From Vibrio sinensis (lineage in GTDB: Bacteria > Pseudomonadota > Gammaproteobacteria > Enterobacterales > Vibrionaceae), in NCBI RefSeq assembly GCF_003605645.1, contig NZ_QVMU01000003.1, positions 1 through 64,000 of the forward strand: a stretch of 64,000 nucleotides of DNA, read 5' to 3'. The notes beneath the pieces were generated by a model. The model was not told where the DNA came from, did no database searches, and was given only the letters and a program-made list of their open reading frames with translations. Made by a program: the position numbers and the translations under genes. Below are positions 34,992 through 44,390 of the stretch, one piece after another. Numbering within the stretch: position 1 is the first letter of the stretch; each line of letters begins with the position of its first letter.

Positions 34992-36477
34992 TGACGGCCT
35001 CCATAATTTCTTGCTCTGAAGAGTTAGTCGGTTGGAAGTCATGAGTAAAGCGTCCTTCTTTCATTACAATCACGCGGTGACTGTTATAAAAAACTTCTGG
35101 GATTTCATCACTGACCATGATGATTGCGATACCTTGCGCTGCGAGATCTTTTGCGATGTTGTAAATCGCTTCTTTGTTTGCCACGTCAACGCCGACTGTT
35201 GGCGAATCGAGGATCAATACATCCGGCTCAGCGGCAATCCACTTAGCAATTGAGATTCGTTGCGCATTACCACCAGAGAGACTCGTTACCGGCAACTTAG
35301 GATCAGCGACCTTGATAGCCAAAGATGAGATCAAGGTATTAACTAGACGGTTGGCCTTAATGTGGTCAAGAAAGCCCGTTGGTTTGGTTAAGCGCGGTAA
35401 TACCGAGGCAGTGATATTGTCCTGAATCGCTTGCTCCATCACCAAACCAGTGCTCATGCGGTCTTCTGACACGTACCCAATTCCATGAGCTATCGCTTCA
35501 CGGTTCGATTTAAACGATACGGTTTCACCATTGATGATGATCTGACCGCTATCTGGCTGAGTCATCCCAAACAACGCCATACAGAGCTCGGTACGCCCAG
35601 CGCCCAATAAGCCAGTAATTGAGACGATTTCACCCGCTCTCACAGCAAAAGAGACATCGTTAAATTGGCCCTGTTTCGTGAGGTTTTTTACTTCAAGTTT
35701 TACGTCGCCTTTTTCATGGTATGGAGCCAAGGGTTTGAATTCAAAACGCTGCCCTGTCATAAGGAATGCAAGCTCGTCACTGTCCACATCCGCAGCTTGA
35801 TATGTACCGATAGTGCGTCCATCTCGAATAACGGTGATGCGATCAGAAATCTCCATCACTTCGTCCAGTTTATGACTCACAAACACCACTGTGACGCCTT
35901 TGGCTTTAAGATCCGCCACGACTTCAATTAAATGGTTAACTTCAGTACGCGTCAGGGATGCCGTTGGTTCATCCATGATCATTAACTTAGCGTCGGATGC
36001 CATAGCTCGACATATCGCCACAAGTTGGCACTCAGCGATAGAAAGCTGTTCAACACGCTTAGTCAGCGGCAACTTCACCCCGACTCTCGCCATCGCGCTA
36101 AGTGCAATTTCTTCAATACGTTTGGCTTGAACAAGTCCTTTCGTCCAATCAACATGATCTTGAATAGCGATGTTCTCTGCCACAGTCAAATTAGGAAACA
36201 GAGACAAATCTTGATAGATAACTTGAATACCCTGTTCGATGGATTGCTGTGGCGTTAAACGTGCGTAAGTTTTGCCAGATAGAGTAATTTCCGCGCCACT
36301 TTCAGGTGCATGAACACCGGAAATCACCTTAAATAGAGTACTTTTTCCACAGCCATTTTTGCCAGCCAAACAGTGTACTTCACCTTGGTTGAAAGTAAGG
36401 TTAATTCCATCCAATGCTTTTACTGAACCAAAATGTTTGGATACGTGTTTGAGAGTAATAAAAGGAGTATCAGACAT
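34984..36477 (-). CDS. Sugar ABC transporter ATP-binding protein (RbsA-like, double domain)
   Basis: ATPase of 497 residues with two fused nucleotide-binding domains. The first has Walker A GKNGCGKSTLF, a signature variant QLSIAECQLV and Walker B LMIMDEPTASL. The second has a degenerate Walker A TGLLGAGRTEL but an intact LSGGNAQRISI signature, the standard asymmetry of RbsA/MglA proteins. The ATG at 36477 follows TTGGAAATACTC. It powers import by the two permeases. Confidence 0.92.
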   Translation of the reverse strand: MSDTPFITLKHVSKHFGSVKALDGINLTFNQGEVHCLAGKNGCGKSTLFKVISGVHAPESGAEITLSGKTYARLTPQQSIEQGIQVIYQDLSLFPNLTVAENIAIQDHVDWTKGLVQAKRIEEIALSAMARVGVKLPLTKRVEQLSIAECQLVAICRAMASDAKLMIMDEPTASLTRTEVNHLIEVVADLKAKGVTVVFVSHKLDEVMEISDRITVIRDGRTIGTYQAADVDSDELAFLMTGQRFEFKPLAPYHEKGDVKLEVKNLTKQGQFNDVSFAVRAGEIVSITGLLGAGRTELCMALFGMTQPDSGQIIINGETVSFKSNREAIAHGIGYVSEDRMSTGLVMEQAIQDNITASVLPRLTKPTGFLDHIKANRLVNTLISSLAIKVADPKLPVTSLSGGNAQRISIAKWIAAEPDVLILDSPTVGVDVANKEAIYNIAKDLAAQGIAIIMVSDEIPEVFYNSHRVIVMKEGRFTHDFQPTNSSEQEIMEAVNA

Positions 36478-36495
36478 GAGTATTTCCAACAATTA

Positions 36496-36514
36496 GGGCA
36501 GCATTGCACTGCCC
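36496..36514 (-). promoter_or_regulatory. Intercistronic stem-loop after the binding-protein gene
   Basis: The arms gggcag and ctgccc surround a short loop between the binding-protein gene and the ATPase gene. Hairpins in this position often protect the mRNA of the highly expressed binding protein. Confidence 0.4.
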
Positions 36515-36545
36515 AAAAATCAAAGAGGAATAAAAGCCGTGTAGA

Positions 36546-37520
36546 TTAGAAACCTAGTTGGCGAGCGTTTGTTTTGTCGACTTCAAGAATCTTATTGAAC
36601 TTAATCACTCGGTTTTCTTGGTCAATCTCAGCATCGCCCAAACCTTGAACATTTACACCTTTTGCCACATCTTTACCGTCAAGCATTTGCTTAGCAACAG
36701 CAACCATTGCATAACCTGCATCGGCTGGATTCCACAAGAAACCACGGTCAATTTCACCACGGGCTAAATAAGGGGCAGCTTGACTCGGCATCATAATGCC
36801 AACCACGCTAATCTTGTCTCGTGCGCGTTTTTTCTTGATCGCTTCACCCGCACCAATACCACCTAACGAACCATAAGAAACGATACCCGCCATGTCTGAG
36901 TGCGCTTTCATCAAGTCATTGGTCGCCGCGTAAGATTGGTCAATGCTTTCTGCAACAGGCATACGGCTAGTTACTTCATACATCTCTGGGTAAGTTTTCT
37001 TTTGGTAATCGATTGCTAAGTTTGCCCAGTTATTGTGAAGTGGTACGGTAAGAGAACCGACGTATACTGCGTATCCGCCTTTCTCACCCATGTTTTTCGC
37101 CAATGAATCCATCGTTGCTTTGGCATACGCTTGGTTATCAATGGTTTCCACATCCCAATCCGCACCATGGCCATCTGGAGATTCATGAGTCAGAACAATG
37201 ATGCCTTTTTCACGTGCTTTTTTGAAAACAGGTTCAAGTACCGTTACATCATTCGGTACCACCGTAATCGCATCAACACCTTTGGCTATCAAGTCTTCGA
37301 TGATTTTTACTTGTTGCGCTGGATCCGGAGTCGATGGCCCCAATTGACGCGCATCTACGCCAAAATCAGTTGCTGCTTGTTCAATCCCTTTATTCATTTG
37401 GTTGAACCAAGGAATACCTGACACTTTAACCACGTTTACGATTTCGTAATCTTGTGCGTTAACGCCAGCGGCGCATAAAGCAGCAGAAAGAGCTGCCACT
37501 TTAAATAAGACCTTTTTCAT
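36546..37520 (-). CDS. Periplasmic sugar-binding protein of ABC importer
   Basis: Solute-binding protein of about 324 residues with a signal peptide (MKKVLFKVAALSAALCAAG, cleavage near NAQ). The periplasmic-binding (Peripla_BP_4) fold begins VKVSGIPWFNQM and contains QVKIIEDLIAKGVDAITVVP. It resembles sugar-binding proteins annotated as rhamnose or autoinducer-2 receptors, but no lsrK/R/F/G genes are present, so I do not call it LsrB. The ATG at 37520 is preferred: AAGGA is nine bases upstream, and in-frame ATG 37526 and TTG 37529 are too close to it. First gene of the five-gene operon. Confidence 0.87.
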   Translation of the reverse strand: MKKVLFKVAALSAALCAAGVNAQDYEIVNVVKVSGIPWFNQMNKGIEQAATDFGVDARQLGPSTPDPAQQVKIIEDLIAKGVDAITVVPNDVTVLEPVFKKAREKGIIVLTHESPDGHGADWDVETIDNQAYAKATMDSLAKNMGEKGGYAVYVGSLTVPLHNNWANLAIDYQKKTYPEMYEVTSRMPVAESIDQSYAATNDLMKAHSDMAGIVSYGSLGGIGAGEAIKKKRARDKISVVGIMMPSQAAPYLARGEIDRGFLWNPADAGYAMVAVAKQMLDGKDVAKGVNVQGLGDAEIDQENRVIKFNKILEVDKTNARQLGF

Positions 37521-37879
37521 CTTCATCAATCCTTTTATTTATGTGTAGGGGTAAGGTGAATCGATGAGGTGATGGTAAGACCTAAAACAATGGAAAATTC
37601 AACCAACACGCAGAGAGTGTGACCCCTGCACGTTTATGTTAATTTATATAATAAATCACATAACAGCACCGTTAATAAATGCATAAGTCGTAATTTAATT
37701 ACAGCCAAACTCAGCAAGCGCACCAAAAAACGTTACATTTTACAAACAATCAATGATCATTTCGCATTTTATAAACCGCTTTGTAGTCGAGATAAAAATT
37801 GAGATAGATAAACAATACTTGAACACTTTCGAGCAATTGATAGATTTATGACTATGATCACTTCTTTACCTCGCTCTCA
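37521..37879. promoter_or_regulatory. Promoter region of the sugar ABC operon
   Basis: This 359-base AT-rich spacer lies upstream of the binding-protein gene and beyond the 3' end of the DUF2955 gene. On the minus strand ATGTGATTTATTATATAA near 37650-37668 contains one good CRP half-site (TGTGA) with a poor partner. I see no coding sequence. Confidence 0.35.
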
Positions 37880-38944
37880 TTATTCTTCCTGATGAGCACA
37901 TGCTTTATTGTTATTGAGTAAAGTAATACGAATCCAGTGGTGCACCAGCCACATCAACATAGCGGTTAATACCACGGCGACAAATATCGAACTAAATCGG
38001 TATACGATAGAAAAGAATGCATCTTGCTGCTCAGGTACTAAAGAGGTGGTCAACGGCACACTCAATGCCGCCATCGCCGAAAAGGCAATCGCTCCCTTTA
38101 CTGCTCCTTTTGTTAACCAATAGCAAAATGGCCCCATCGCAATGGTAAACGCTAGCCAAAACAGCACACCATGACCAAACCAGCTACCCAATATTAACTG
38201 CACAGTTAACCCAGCTAAGCAACCTAACCCCGTCCCAAGGATTCGAATTTTTGCCATGGCGAGCGAGCCTGCTAACGTCATAGGTGTTAACACAATCAAA
38301 ATGGATGCTTGAGCCGAAAGTGAGTCATAGAGATCGGCAACCTGAAATAGGACAAACGCGGTCATTGCGACAACCCACCCCATAGCCACTTGACTGATAT
38401 AATCAATATCTCTTTTTACGGGCGTGTTCAATGTCGTAGATTGCGATGATGACGAAGCCGATGATAATTCCGTCGATTCGGTCAATAACGTCGTTGTTCG
38501 AGGTTCAGGAAAGAACCAATATGCCAACGCACATACCGGAATATTCACTAACGCGATCACCCACAAATTGACATTAAACTCCTCAATATCAATAAAATCA
38601 TAACTGGCAAAGTTCAAAACAATAGAACCCACCAGCAACCCCATGTAGCCAAACATATAGGTACTCGGTCGCATCATCGCAATACATTTCCCCAACATCA
38701 TGACTCCTACTGCGACCACTAATAACACGGGGTGAAACTGTAAATACTCCAGAATAAATGTCGCTTGCAGCGTCGACCATATGGCAGAAAACAGCAAAAT
38801 GAATAGTGTCGGCAAGTGAAAAAAATCTGCGCGGCTGAGAATAAATAGAGGTAGCATGATGGCAAAAAAACCATAGGACCACCCAAATAAAATACTTAAA
38901 CCCAGCCCTAAGGAACATCCAAACCAAATACGTTGTGTCTTCAT
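37880..38944 (-). CDS. DUF2955 membrane protein (FUSC-like efflux component)
   Basis: Polytopic membrane protein of about 354 residues arranged as two hydrophobic halves joined by a serine-rich hydrophilic linker (SSASSSSQSTT), the layout of DUF2955/FUSC-type exporters. The ATG at 38944 lies 11 bases after the HlyD stop codon; the frame is open 59 codons further upstream but that stretch is a shadow of the HlyD gene. It probably forms the inner-membrane part of an efflux pair with the HlyD protein; the substrate is unknown. Confidence 0.82.
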   Translation of the reverse strand: MKTQRIWFGCSLGLGLSILFGWSYGFFAIMLPLFILSRADFFHLPTLFILLFSAIWSTLQATFILEYLQFHPVLLVVAVGVMMLGKCIAMMRPSTYMFGYMGLLVGSIVLNFASYDFIDIEEFNVNLWVIALVNIPVCALAYWFFPEPRTTTLLTESTELSSASSSSQSTTLNTPVKRDIDYISQVAMGWVVAMTAFVLFQVADLYDSLSAQASILIVLTPMTLAGSLAMAKIRILGTGLGCLAGLTVQLILGSWFGHGVLFWLAFTIAMGPFCYWLTKGAVKGAIAFSAMAALSVPLTTSLVPEQQDAFFSIVYRFSSIFVAVVLTAMLMWLVHHWIRITLLNNNKACAHQEE

Positions 38945-38954
38945 GATCGCTACT

Positions 38955-40019
38955 CTAATAAATAACGTGAAGCCAACTCGCAAGCTGGATCTGTATGTTG
39001 GCCATAAGCGTCCAAAATGTACTTTGTTGCGGATAAAGAACGATAGAGGCGCGCGACCCGACAAACAACGATGGCGGCAACATCTCATCGCTAGTGAGGT
39101 TGATTCGAGTGCGCTGAGCATCGCGTACCCAACGATTATTCGTCTCTACTTTAGTCAATGCACCATTCGGAAGTTGCTGAGCGGCAGCGACACCATAATC
39201 TCTGCTGGCAATAACAAAGTCATAAACTTTACCTGGCTCTGCATCAAACGCGACTAAAGCGTGATAATCCGACGTCACTTTCGCCACCGATTTCTCACGA
39301 AAGTCGGCAGCTACCCACATAGATGTTGTAGGTACAAAAGTAAGCAACGGCATATTGGCATTTGCCATAGCTCCGACATCAAGTTGTAAGTTAGTCACGA
39401 CACCATCACTAGGCGCTATAACTTGCGTATTCATAAGATCAAGTTGAGCTTTCTCTATCCCATTTTTTGCTATTCGAACCGGCGTACTCTGACCTTTAGT
39501 TTTACCTAGTTGAGCATCAATGACATTCAGCGCTTGCTGCTCTGCTTTCAATGTCGCAAGAGAGACTTGTTTTTTAGCCAATGCAGCATCTAGGTTCGAC
39601 TGCGAAATAACTTTCTGTTTTGATAAGGTCGCTAAACGTTGATATTCCCGATGTGCATTATCATACGTTGCTTTCGCACGAGTGATATTGGCTAGAGCCG
39701 CCTCGCGTTGTGAATAGAGCGTCGCTTCTTTTTCATAGGCGGACTGCAATGCCAATTGCGCTTGCTCGAGTGCTATTTGATATTTTCGGTCATCAATACC
39801 AAACAAGAGATCCCCTTTCTTAACCTTTTGATTGTTATCAACAGCAACCGACATAACTTTGCCAGAAACTTCTGGCGCGACTTGAACCACATAGCCTTGC
39901 ACTCGCCCCTCGGTTGTAAAAGGCGCATGGCGATCCGCCACAATAATGTACAAAAATAGGACAACAAACAAAATAACTAGGCTGCGCATCCAGTGCTTAA
40001 ATTGATGTTCGGCGGGCAT
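38955..40019 (-). CDS. HlyD/EmrA-family membrane fusion protein
   Basis: Periplasmic adaptor of 354 residues with one N-terminal membrane helix (about 13-30). The split lipoyl/barrel-sandwich domain comprises VAPEVSGKVMSVAVDNNQKV, then VIAPSDGVVTNLQLDVGAMA in the second half. Between them is a long alpha-hairpin of alternating Ala, Gln and Lys. It bridges the DUF2955 protein to an outer-membrane channel encoded elsewhere. A LysR gene is divergent 98 bases away. Confidence 0.9.
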   Translation of the reverse strand: MPAEHQFKHWMRSLVILFVVLFLYIIVADRHAPFTTEGRVQGYVVQVAPEVSGKVMSVAVDNNQKVKKGDLLFGIDDRKYQIALEQAQLALQSAYEKEATLYSQREAALANITRAKATYDNAHREYQRLATLSKQKVISQSNLDAALAKKQVSLATLKAEQQALNVIDAQLGKTKGQSTPVRIAKNGIEKAQLDLMNTQVIAPSDGVVTNLQLDVGAMANANMPLLTFVPTTSMWVAADFREKSVAKVTSDYHALVAFDAEPGKVYDFVIASRDYGVAAAQQLPNGALTKVETNNRWVRDAQRTRINLTSDEMLPPSLFVGSRASIVLYPQQSTFWTLMANIQIQLASWLHVIY

Positions 40020-40024
40020 AACGG

Positions 40025-40051
40025 ATTCCGATTAGTAACTAGAATCGGAAT
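40025..40051. promoter_or_regulatory. Inverted repeat, likely LysR operator
   Basis: Perfect 9-bp arms attccgatt (40025-40033) and aatcggaat (40043-40051) with a 9-base centre lie between hlyD and the divergent lysR gene. Position and symmetry fit a LysR-type site controlling both directions. Confidence 0.5.
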
Positions 40052-40117
40052 TATAGAGATATCGATCACATTTATGTAGAATGTAAAAACGGCCACAAAT
40101 GAGCTAAAAATAGGACA

Positions 40118-40978
40118 ATGAAAGCAAACCTCGATGATATTTATCTGTTTACTCAAACGGTACTACATGGCGGGATCAGTGCGGCTGCCCAAGCAAACCA
40201 TTTACAACGTTCGAAAGTCAGTCGCAGGTTACAAGAATTAGAGAAAGCGCTTGGTTATCAACTATTGATTAGAACCACACGAACCATCGAGCTCACGGAT
40301 CATGGACAACGCCTATTTTCACTGGTATCCCAACCTATTGAGCAAATCGCGCAAGGGCTTTCTTCCATGAGAGAGCAGCAGCATGAGCTGTCAGGAAAAG
40401 TGAGAATAGCGATCCCATCTGCTCTTATGTCTTCTGCTGCTTTCAATACCATCATCAGTGAATACACCACTAACTTTCCAGAGATCAGTGTTGAAATCGA
40501 AAATCACCAAGAAAGCGTTGATTTAAAACGCCAAGCTTTTGATTTACAACTTCTTCCTAGCTCAGCCAAAGTTAGTGACGATAGCTACATTCAATTTAGC
40601 CTATTACCATACCGCAGCCATCTTGTAGCTTCACAAACGTATCTAGATAGCCACTCCCCCATCATCACTTTAGATGATCTTCATGATCATCGCGTTCTCA
40701 CAAATCGATACAATGCCAATTTACTCGATACGCACATCAATATAGCTTTAAGATCCGACGACCTTAGTTTATTACGTTCAATGGCCATTGCTGGTGCTGG
40801 CGTCGCATTTATCCCGCAAGTACACTCAAAGCCAGCCCTAGATGGCGGACAACTTGTCGAGGTTTTACCGCAAGTCGTTCACCCACAACAACACCTCACT
40901 CTTATTTATCCATCGGCACAATTTCTTCCCCATCGAGTCAAAATTTTGATCGACTTATTCCGCGAGCGGTTTCAGTAA
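40118..40978 (+). CDS. LysR-family regulator of the efflux pair
   Basis: LysR-type regulator of 286 residues with the helix-turn-helix GGISAAAQANHLQRSKVSRR then LQELEKALGYQLLIRTTRTI. The C-terminal effector domain has IAIPSALMSSAAFN at its start. Divergent from the HlyD/DUF2955 operon and separated from it by a palindrome, so it probably controls that operon. Confidence 0.9.
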   Translation: MKANLDDIYLFTQTVLHGGISAAAQANHLQRSKVSRRLQELEKALGYQLLIRTTRTIELTDHGQRLFSLVSQPIEQIAQGLSSMREQQHELSGKVRIAIPSALMSSAAFNTIISEYTTNFPEISVEIENHQESVDLKRQAFDLQLLPSSAKVSDDSYIQFSLLPYRSHLVASQTYLDSHSPIITLDDLHDHRVLTNRYNANLLDTHINIALRSDDLSLLRSMAIAGAGVAFIPQVHSKPALDGGQLVEVLPQVVHPQQHLTLIYPSAQFLPHRVKILIDLFRERFQ

Positions 40979-41039
40979 AATTGAATTCTGGTAATGTCGA
41001 TTCATTACCTTGATATAATTTTATTTGATTAAAATCGGG

Positions 41040-41948
41040 CTAAACATGCTGTAAAATAAAATCAATGCAAGTTTTTATCTTGGGAATCTGATATTTAGCT
41101 TGCTGATAAACAACATAGATATCTAAATTCGCGCCCTTACCGTTTGAAATGATTTTTTGTGTAGGTACATCAACTAAGCGCCCGTCACGAAGGTAAGTCT
41201 CGACCCACCACTGCGGGAAAAGGGCAATCCCTTCACCGGCAAGAGCCGCATGGATCAAAGCCTCTCCACTATTACAACTGAATATTGGCATATGCTGCAC
41301 TTGTTGCCATACACCGTCACACTCTATCCACCAAGTTAAAGGAACTCGCCCATGCAGATACTGTAATGTCGGACTCTGTTGTATATTTTCCAGAGAAAGA
41401 ACGGTTGTTTGGAATTTCGATTGCAAATTCAGCAATAATTCCGGTGTTGCAACCAACTTAAAAGCGGCACTAGACAGTGATTTAGCGACAATACGCTCTT
41501 CATGGAGTTGGCCTGCACGGATAGCAATATCCACTGAATCTTGATTGAAATTAACCACACGATCGGAAAAATCCACGTCTAACGTAATATTGGGATATTG
41601 TTGCCGAAACTTATACAAAATAGGTAATAGTACCCGCTCGCCAAAACTGACGGAACAACTGATACTAAGTCGCCCTGCCATTGCCGCTTTGCGTTGCGAT
41701 ACTAACTCATCAGCCTCATCAAGTTTTTGTAGCAATGGATATATTTGCTGGTAATAAAGCAGCCCTAACTCGGTCGCTTTTACTCGTCGTGTAGTTCGCT
41801 GAATCAGTTCAATTCCAAGTTCTGATTCCAGATCTTTTACTCTGCGTGAAATCGAAGATAGTGGGAGGTTTAGTTCAGCCGCAACTTGGCTAAAGCTATT
41901 GAGCTCAACCGTGCGAGCAAAATAACGCAATGCTCTTATTTTATCCAT
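41040..41948 (-). CDS. LysR-family regulator
   Basis: LysR-type regulator of 302 residues; helix-turn-helix SFSQVAAELNLPLSSISRRV then LESELGIELIQRTTRRVKAT. It belongs to the large group regulating oxidoreductases and exporters. It is divergent from the NmrA-like oxidoreductase gene (186-base spacer), a common arrangement for regulator and target. A weak hairpin (ggtaatg/cattacc, 40990-41009) separates its 3' end from the previous convergent LysR gene. Confidence 0.9.
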   Translation of the reverse strand: MDKIRALRYFARTVELNSFSQVAAELNLPLSSISRRVKDLESELGIELIQRTTRRVKATELGLLYYQQIYPLLQKLDEADELVSQRKAAMAGRLSISCSVSFGERVLLPILYKFRQQYPNITLDVDFSDRVVNFNQDSVDIAIRAGQLHEERIVAKSLSSAAFKLVATPELLLNLQSKFQTTVLSLENIQQSPTLQYLHGRVPLTWWIECDGVWQQVQHMPIFSCNSGEALIHAALAGEGIALFPQWWVETYLRDGRLVDVPTQKIISNGKGANLDIYVVYQQAKYQIPKIKTCIDFILQHV

Positions 41949-42134
41949 AATCCCTCAAAAATCATCCATGTCAGTACAAAAATCTACCTGTTTATTGTCG
42001 TAAAGACAAAGGTGATTTTCATTTTGTTTACTATTTCCCCCCATAGAGCTTCGCTATTGTGAAAGCATTACAACGATAAAGTCACGTAACGACCGGACTC
42101 TTGGTCATGTATAGATTAAATAGGAAAAACTATT

Positions 42135-42809
42135 ATGGACAAAAACGTAAAGAAGAAAAAAATTCTCATTTTGGGCGGGTCAGGTGGCGTAGGACAATGG
42201 TTGACTCAATTAGCGAATGAACAACAATACCAAGTTACCGTTTTACTTCGCTCAACAAGCCAATATCAACCGCCCCAAGGCGTTCATATCATTCGAGGCA
42301 ATGTCCTTGACTCACAAGTTATTGATAATGCGGTACAAGGCCAAGATGCGATTATCTCTACAATTGGGATCATGAGATCTCAAGCAAACAACCCTTGGTC
42401 TAAACTAATTTCGCCTGTTGATCTAAATTCAAGTCTGTCGAACTCTTTAGTTACCGCAATGAAAAAACATAATATAGAGCGAATTATTGCAATTAGTGCA
42501 GCTGGTGTGGCTGAAAGTGAAGCGAGCATGAGCTTAGCGATGAAACTATTAGTCAAACTTAGCAATATTCGTAAAACGTTCAGCGACTTTGCCAACATGG
42601 AAACCACATTTTCGCAAAGTGGATTAGATACATTGTGCGTTCGCCCAGTTGGCCTCGTTGATAATCAAGCTCAACGTCTCTCATCCATCGTGGATAAATT
42701 TCAGCTAAGTTCTCAAATATCAAAAAAAGATGTAGCGCTATGGATGCTTAATGCAGTTGAAAGACCCGCTAAATTTAGTCATCCCACTGAAATGATTGGT
42801 TGGAGATAA
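42135..42809 (+). CDS. NmrA-like NAD(P)-binding oxidoreductase
   Basis: Atypical short-chain dehydrogenase of 224 residues. The Rossmann motif ILGGSGGVGQWL lies near residue 12, followed by LLRSTSQY (NADP-type arginine) and ISTIGIM. It lacks the classical Tyr-x3-Lys active pair, as NmrA/SDR_a5-like proteins often do, so it may be a redox sensor or a quinone/flavin reductase. Probable target of the divergent LysR gene. A strong terminator follows. Confidence 0.82.
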   Translation: MDKNVKKKKILILGGSGGVGQWLTQLANEQQYQVTVLLRSTSQYQPPQGVHIIRGNVLDSQVIDNAVQGQDAIISTIGIMRSQANNPWSKLISPVDLNSSLSNSLVTAMKKHNIERIIAISAAGVAESEASMSLAMKLLVKLSNIRKTFSDFANMETTFSQSGLDTLCVRPVGLVDNQAQRLSSIVDKFQLSSQISKKDVALWMLNAVERPAKFSHPTEMIGWR

Positions 42810-42892
42810 GCTGTCCTATCAAAATTATGAGCTGACATATGTGTAAATAACACAGCGCAATGTAAAGCAGGAAAAATAGAGGTTATCGATAT

Positions 42893-42923
42893 AAAAATAG
42901 GCAGAAAGCTGCCTATTTTTTTT
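42893..42923. terminator. Bidirectional terminator between NmrA-like gene and def
   Basis: The 12-bp arms aaaaataggcag (42893-42904) and ctgcctattttt (42909-42920) pair perfectly and are flanked by A- and T-runs, so it can stop transcription from both sides. Confidence 0.85.
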
Positions 42924-42949
42924 AGAATCGTTCAATACGGACCCAAGGA

Positions 42950-43456
42950 TTATAAACCTTGTGCTTTAACGTATTTTTTTACCTTTTTCATTGCCATTTG
43001 ACGCTTCAAAGGCGATAAGTAATCAATGAATAGATTACCTGATAGATGGTCGATTTCATGTTGCATTGCGATCGCTAAGAAACCGTCATTTTCGATCGTT
43101 AATGGCTCACCATTGCGATCTAGCGCTGTAACCGTCACTGAAGTGTAACGTTCAACGTCAGCGTAATAATCAGGTACAGAAAGGCATCCTTCTTGACCCA
43201 TTGCTTTATCGCTACCGCTCACCACTTCAGGGTTAATCAGTACCAAAGGTTCATTACGCTCTTCCGACAAATCGATTACTACAACAGCTTCTTTGCGACC
43301 AACTTGAGTTGAAGCAAGGCCAATACCATTATCTGTGTCGTACATGGTTTCAATCATGTCGTCGATCAGTGTTTGAACTGAAGCCACATCGGTGACTTTC
43401 TCTGCCGTGATTTTTAATCGTGGATCCGGCGCAGTAAGAATTTCTAAAACAGCCAT
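42950..43456 (-). CDS. def: Peptide deformylase
   Basis: Metallo-enzyme of 168 residues that removes the formyl group from nascent N-terminal methionine. All three family motifs are present: GIGLASTQ at 44-51 (Ser where Ala is usual), EGCLS with metal ligand Cys91, and QHEIDHL with ligands His133 and His137 and catalytic Glu134. It is not next to fmt, so it is probably the second deformylase that vibrios carry in addition to the fmt-linked copy. Single gene with a terminator behind it. Confidence 0.93.
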   Translation of the reverse strand: MAVLEILTAPDPRLKITAEKVTDVASVQTLIDDMIETMYDTDNGIGLASTQVGRKEAVVVIDLSEERNEPLVLINPEVVSGSDKAMGQEGCLSVPDYYADVERYTSVTVTALDRNGEPLTIENDGFLAIAMQHEIDHLSGNLFIDYLSPLKRQMAMKKVKKYVKAQGL

Positions 43457-43718
43457 AATACCTATTTCACTTACAAAAGGGATGCCCTAACAATAGGGAA
43501 GCGCGTCACCCTACCTTAAACAACCCCTGTTGACCAGTTCAAAAACACCGCAACTGTGTCACACTCTGAATATATCAAGGAGGAGAATATCAGCAATGAG
43601 ATACTATTCATGCTATTCCTAAGGCGCAAGCGGCGGTAAAACATCGGAAATTGTCTAACACGCAAACGATGCTGACCAAAAAACCGACAATACAGACCTT
43701 AAACGGAGAGGCGAACCT

Positions 43719-44303
43719 GTGCTGAGCGACGATGAAATTGACGCTATAGAATATTTCATGGACCCAAGTTCCTATGAAATGAAACTGCTCACACCTAGAG
43801 GGGTATTGGGTAGCACTATCATTTTAGATGAAGCATTTCGCTCCTCGTTTCAAAGCCGCTTTCTGTGTACCAATGAGATAACCTTAATTAAGGCTCTTCG
43901 TGACCATTTGGGCTACCATCAGGTTTACGCGCGATGCACAGATGTGCCGATGCTCACCCAAGGAGCACTAGCCAGTGTATTGATCGTCTGCAACTCAATC
44001 GGGCAAAGCCTAAATCAGGGGCTCGAGCACATTTCAAATACTGAAGACGTTCTCTATAATCGCCAAACACCTCCGACTAACTCAGTCGACACGATTCAAA
44101 TCGGTCACGCATATAACGTCATTACCAACTTTGGTGTTCACACTATTATCATCTGTGAAGCAGATGAGTTGTACTTTCGTGGGGTTATTATCAGTCATGG
44201 CGAATTTGCAATTCCCCACCTAGATGAATGCTTACAGCAGTTTTCTATTATCGAGGGGAAAAAACATTATTTGGTCCCTATTGGTCAATATCAATTCCAT
44301 TAG
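43719..44303 (+). CDS. Conserved-looking protein of unknown function
   Basis: I do not recognise this 194-residue protein. It starts at a GTG (MLSDDEIDAIEYFMDP) with GGAGAGG nine bases upstream. There is no signal peptide or membrane helix, three cysteines are scattered, and the C-terminal half is rich in beta-type stretches (NVITNFGVHTIIICEADELY). Codon use looks like that of its neighbours, arguing that it is real. It stands alone between def and dsdA and is convergent with dsdA. Confidence 0.65.
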   Translation: MLSDDEIDAIEYFMDPSSYEMKLLTPRGVLGSTIILDEAFRSSFQSRFLCTNEITLIKALRDHLGYHQVYARCTDVPMLTQGALASVLIVCNSIGQSLNQGLEHISNTEDVLYNRQTPPTNSVDTIQIGHAYNVITNFGVHTIIICEADELYFRGVIISHGEFAIPHLDECLQQFSIIEGKKHYLVPIGQYQFH

Positions 44304-44327
44304 ATTGGGTCTCATTCAATAAAAAAT

Positions 44328-44353
44328 GAAACGGCGCATTGCTGCACCGTTTC
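44328..44353 (-). terminator. Terminator of dsdA
   Basis: The stem gaaacgg/ccgtttc with an inner partial helix is followed on the minus strand by CATTTTTTATTG. Confidence 0.7.
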
Positions 44354-44390
44354 TATTAAAAGTCGTTATATTGCTATAACTTCATTTATC

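Noticed and set aside
36546..37520. Binding protein as an autoinducer-2 receptor LsrB
   Set aside because: The operon lacks lsrK, lsrR, lsrF and lsrG, and the N-terminal ligand region differs from what I recall of LsrB.
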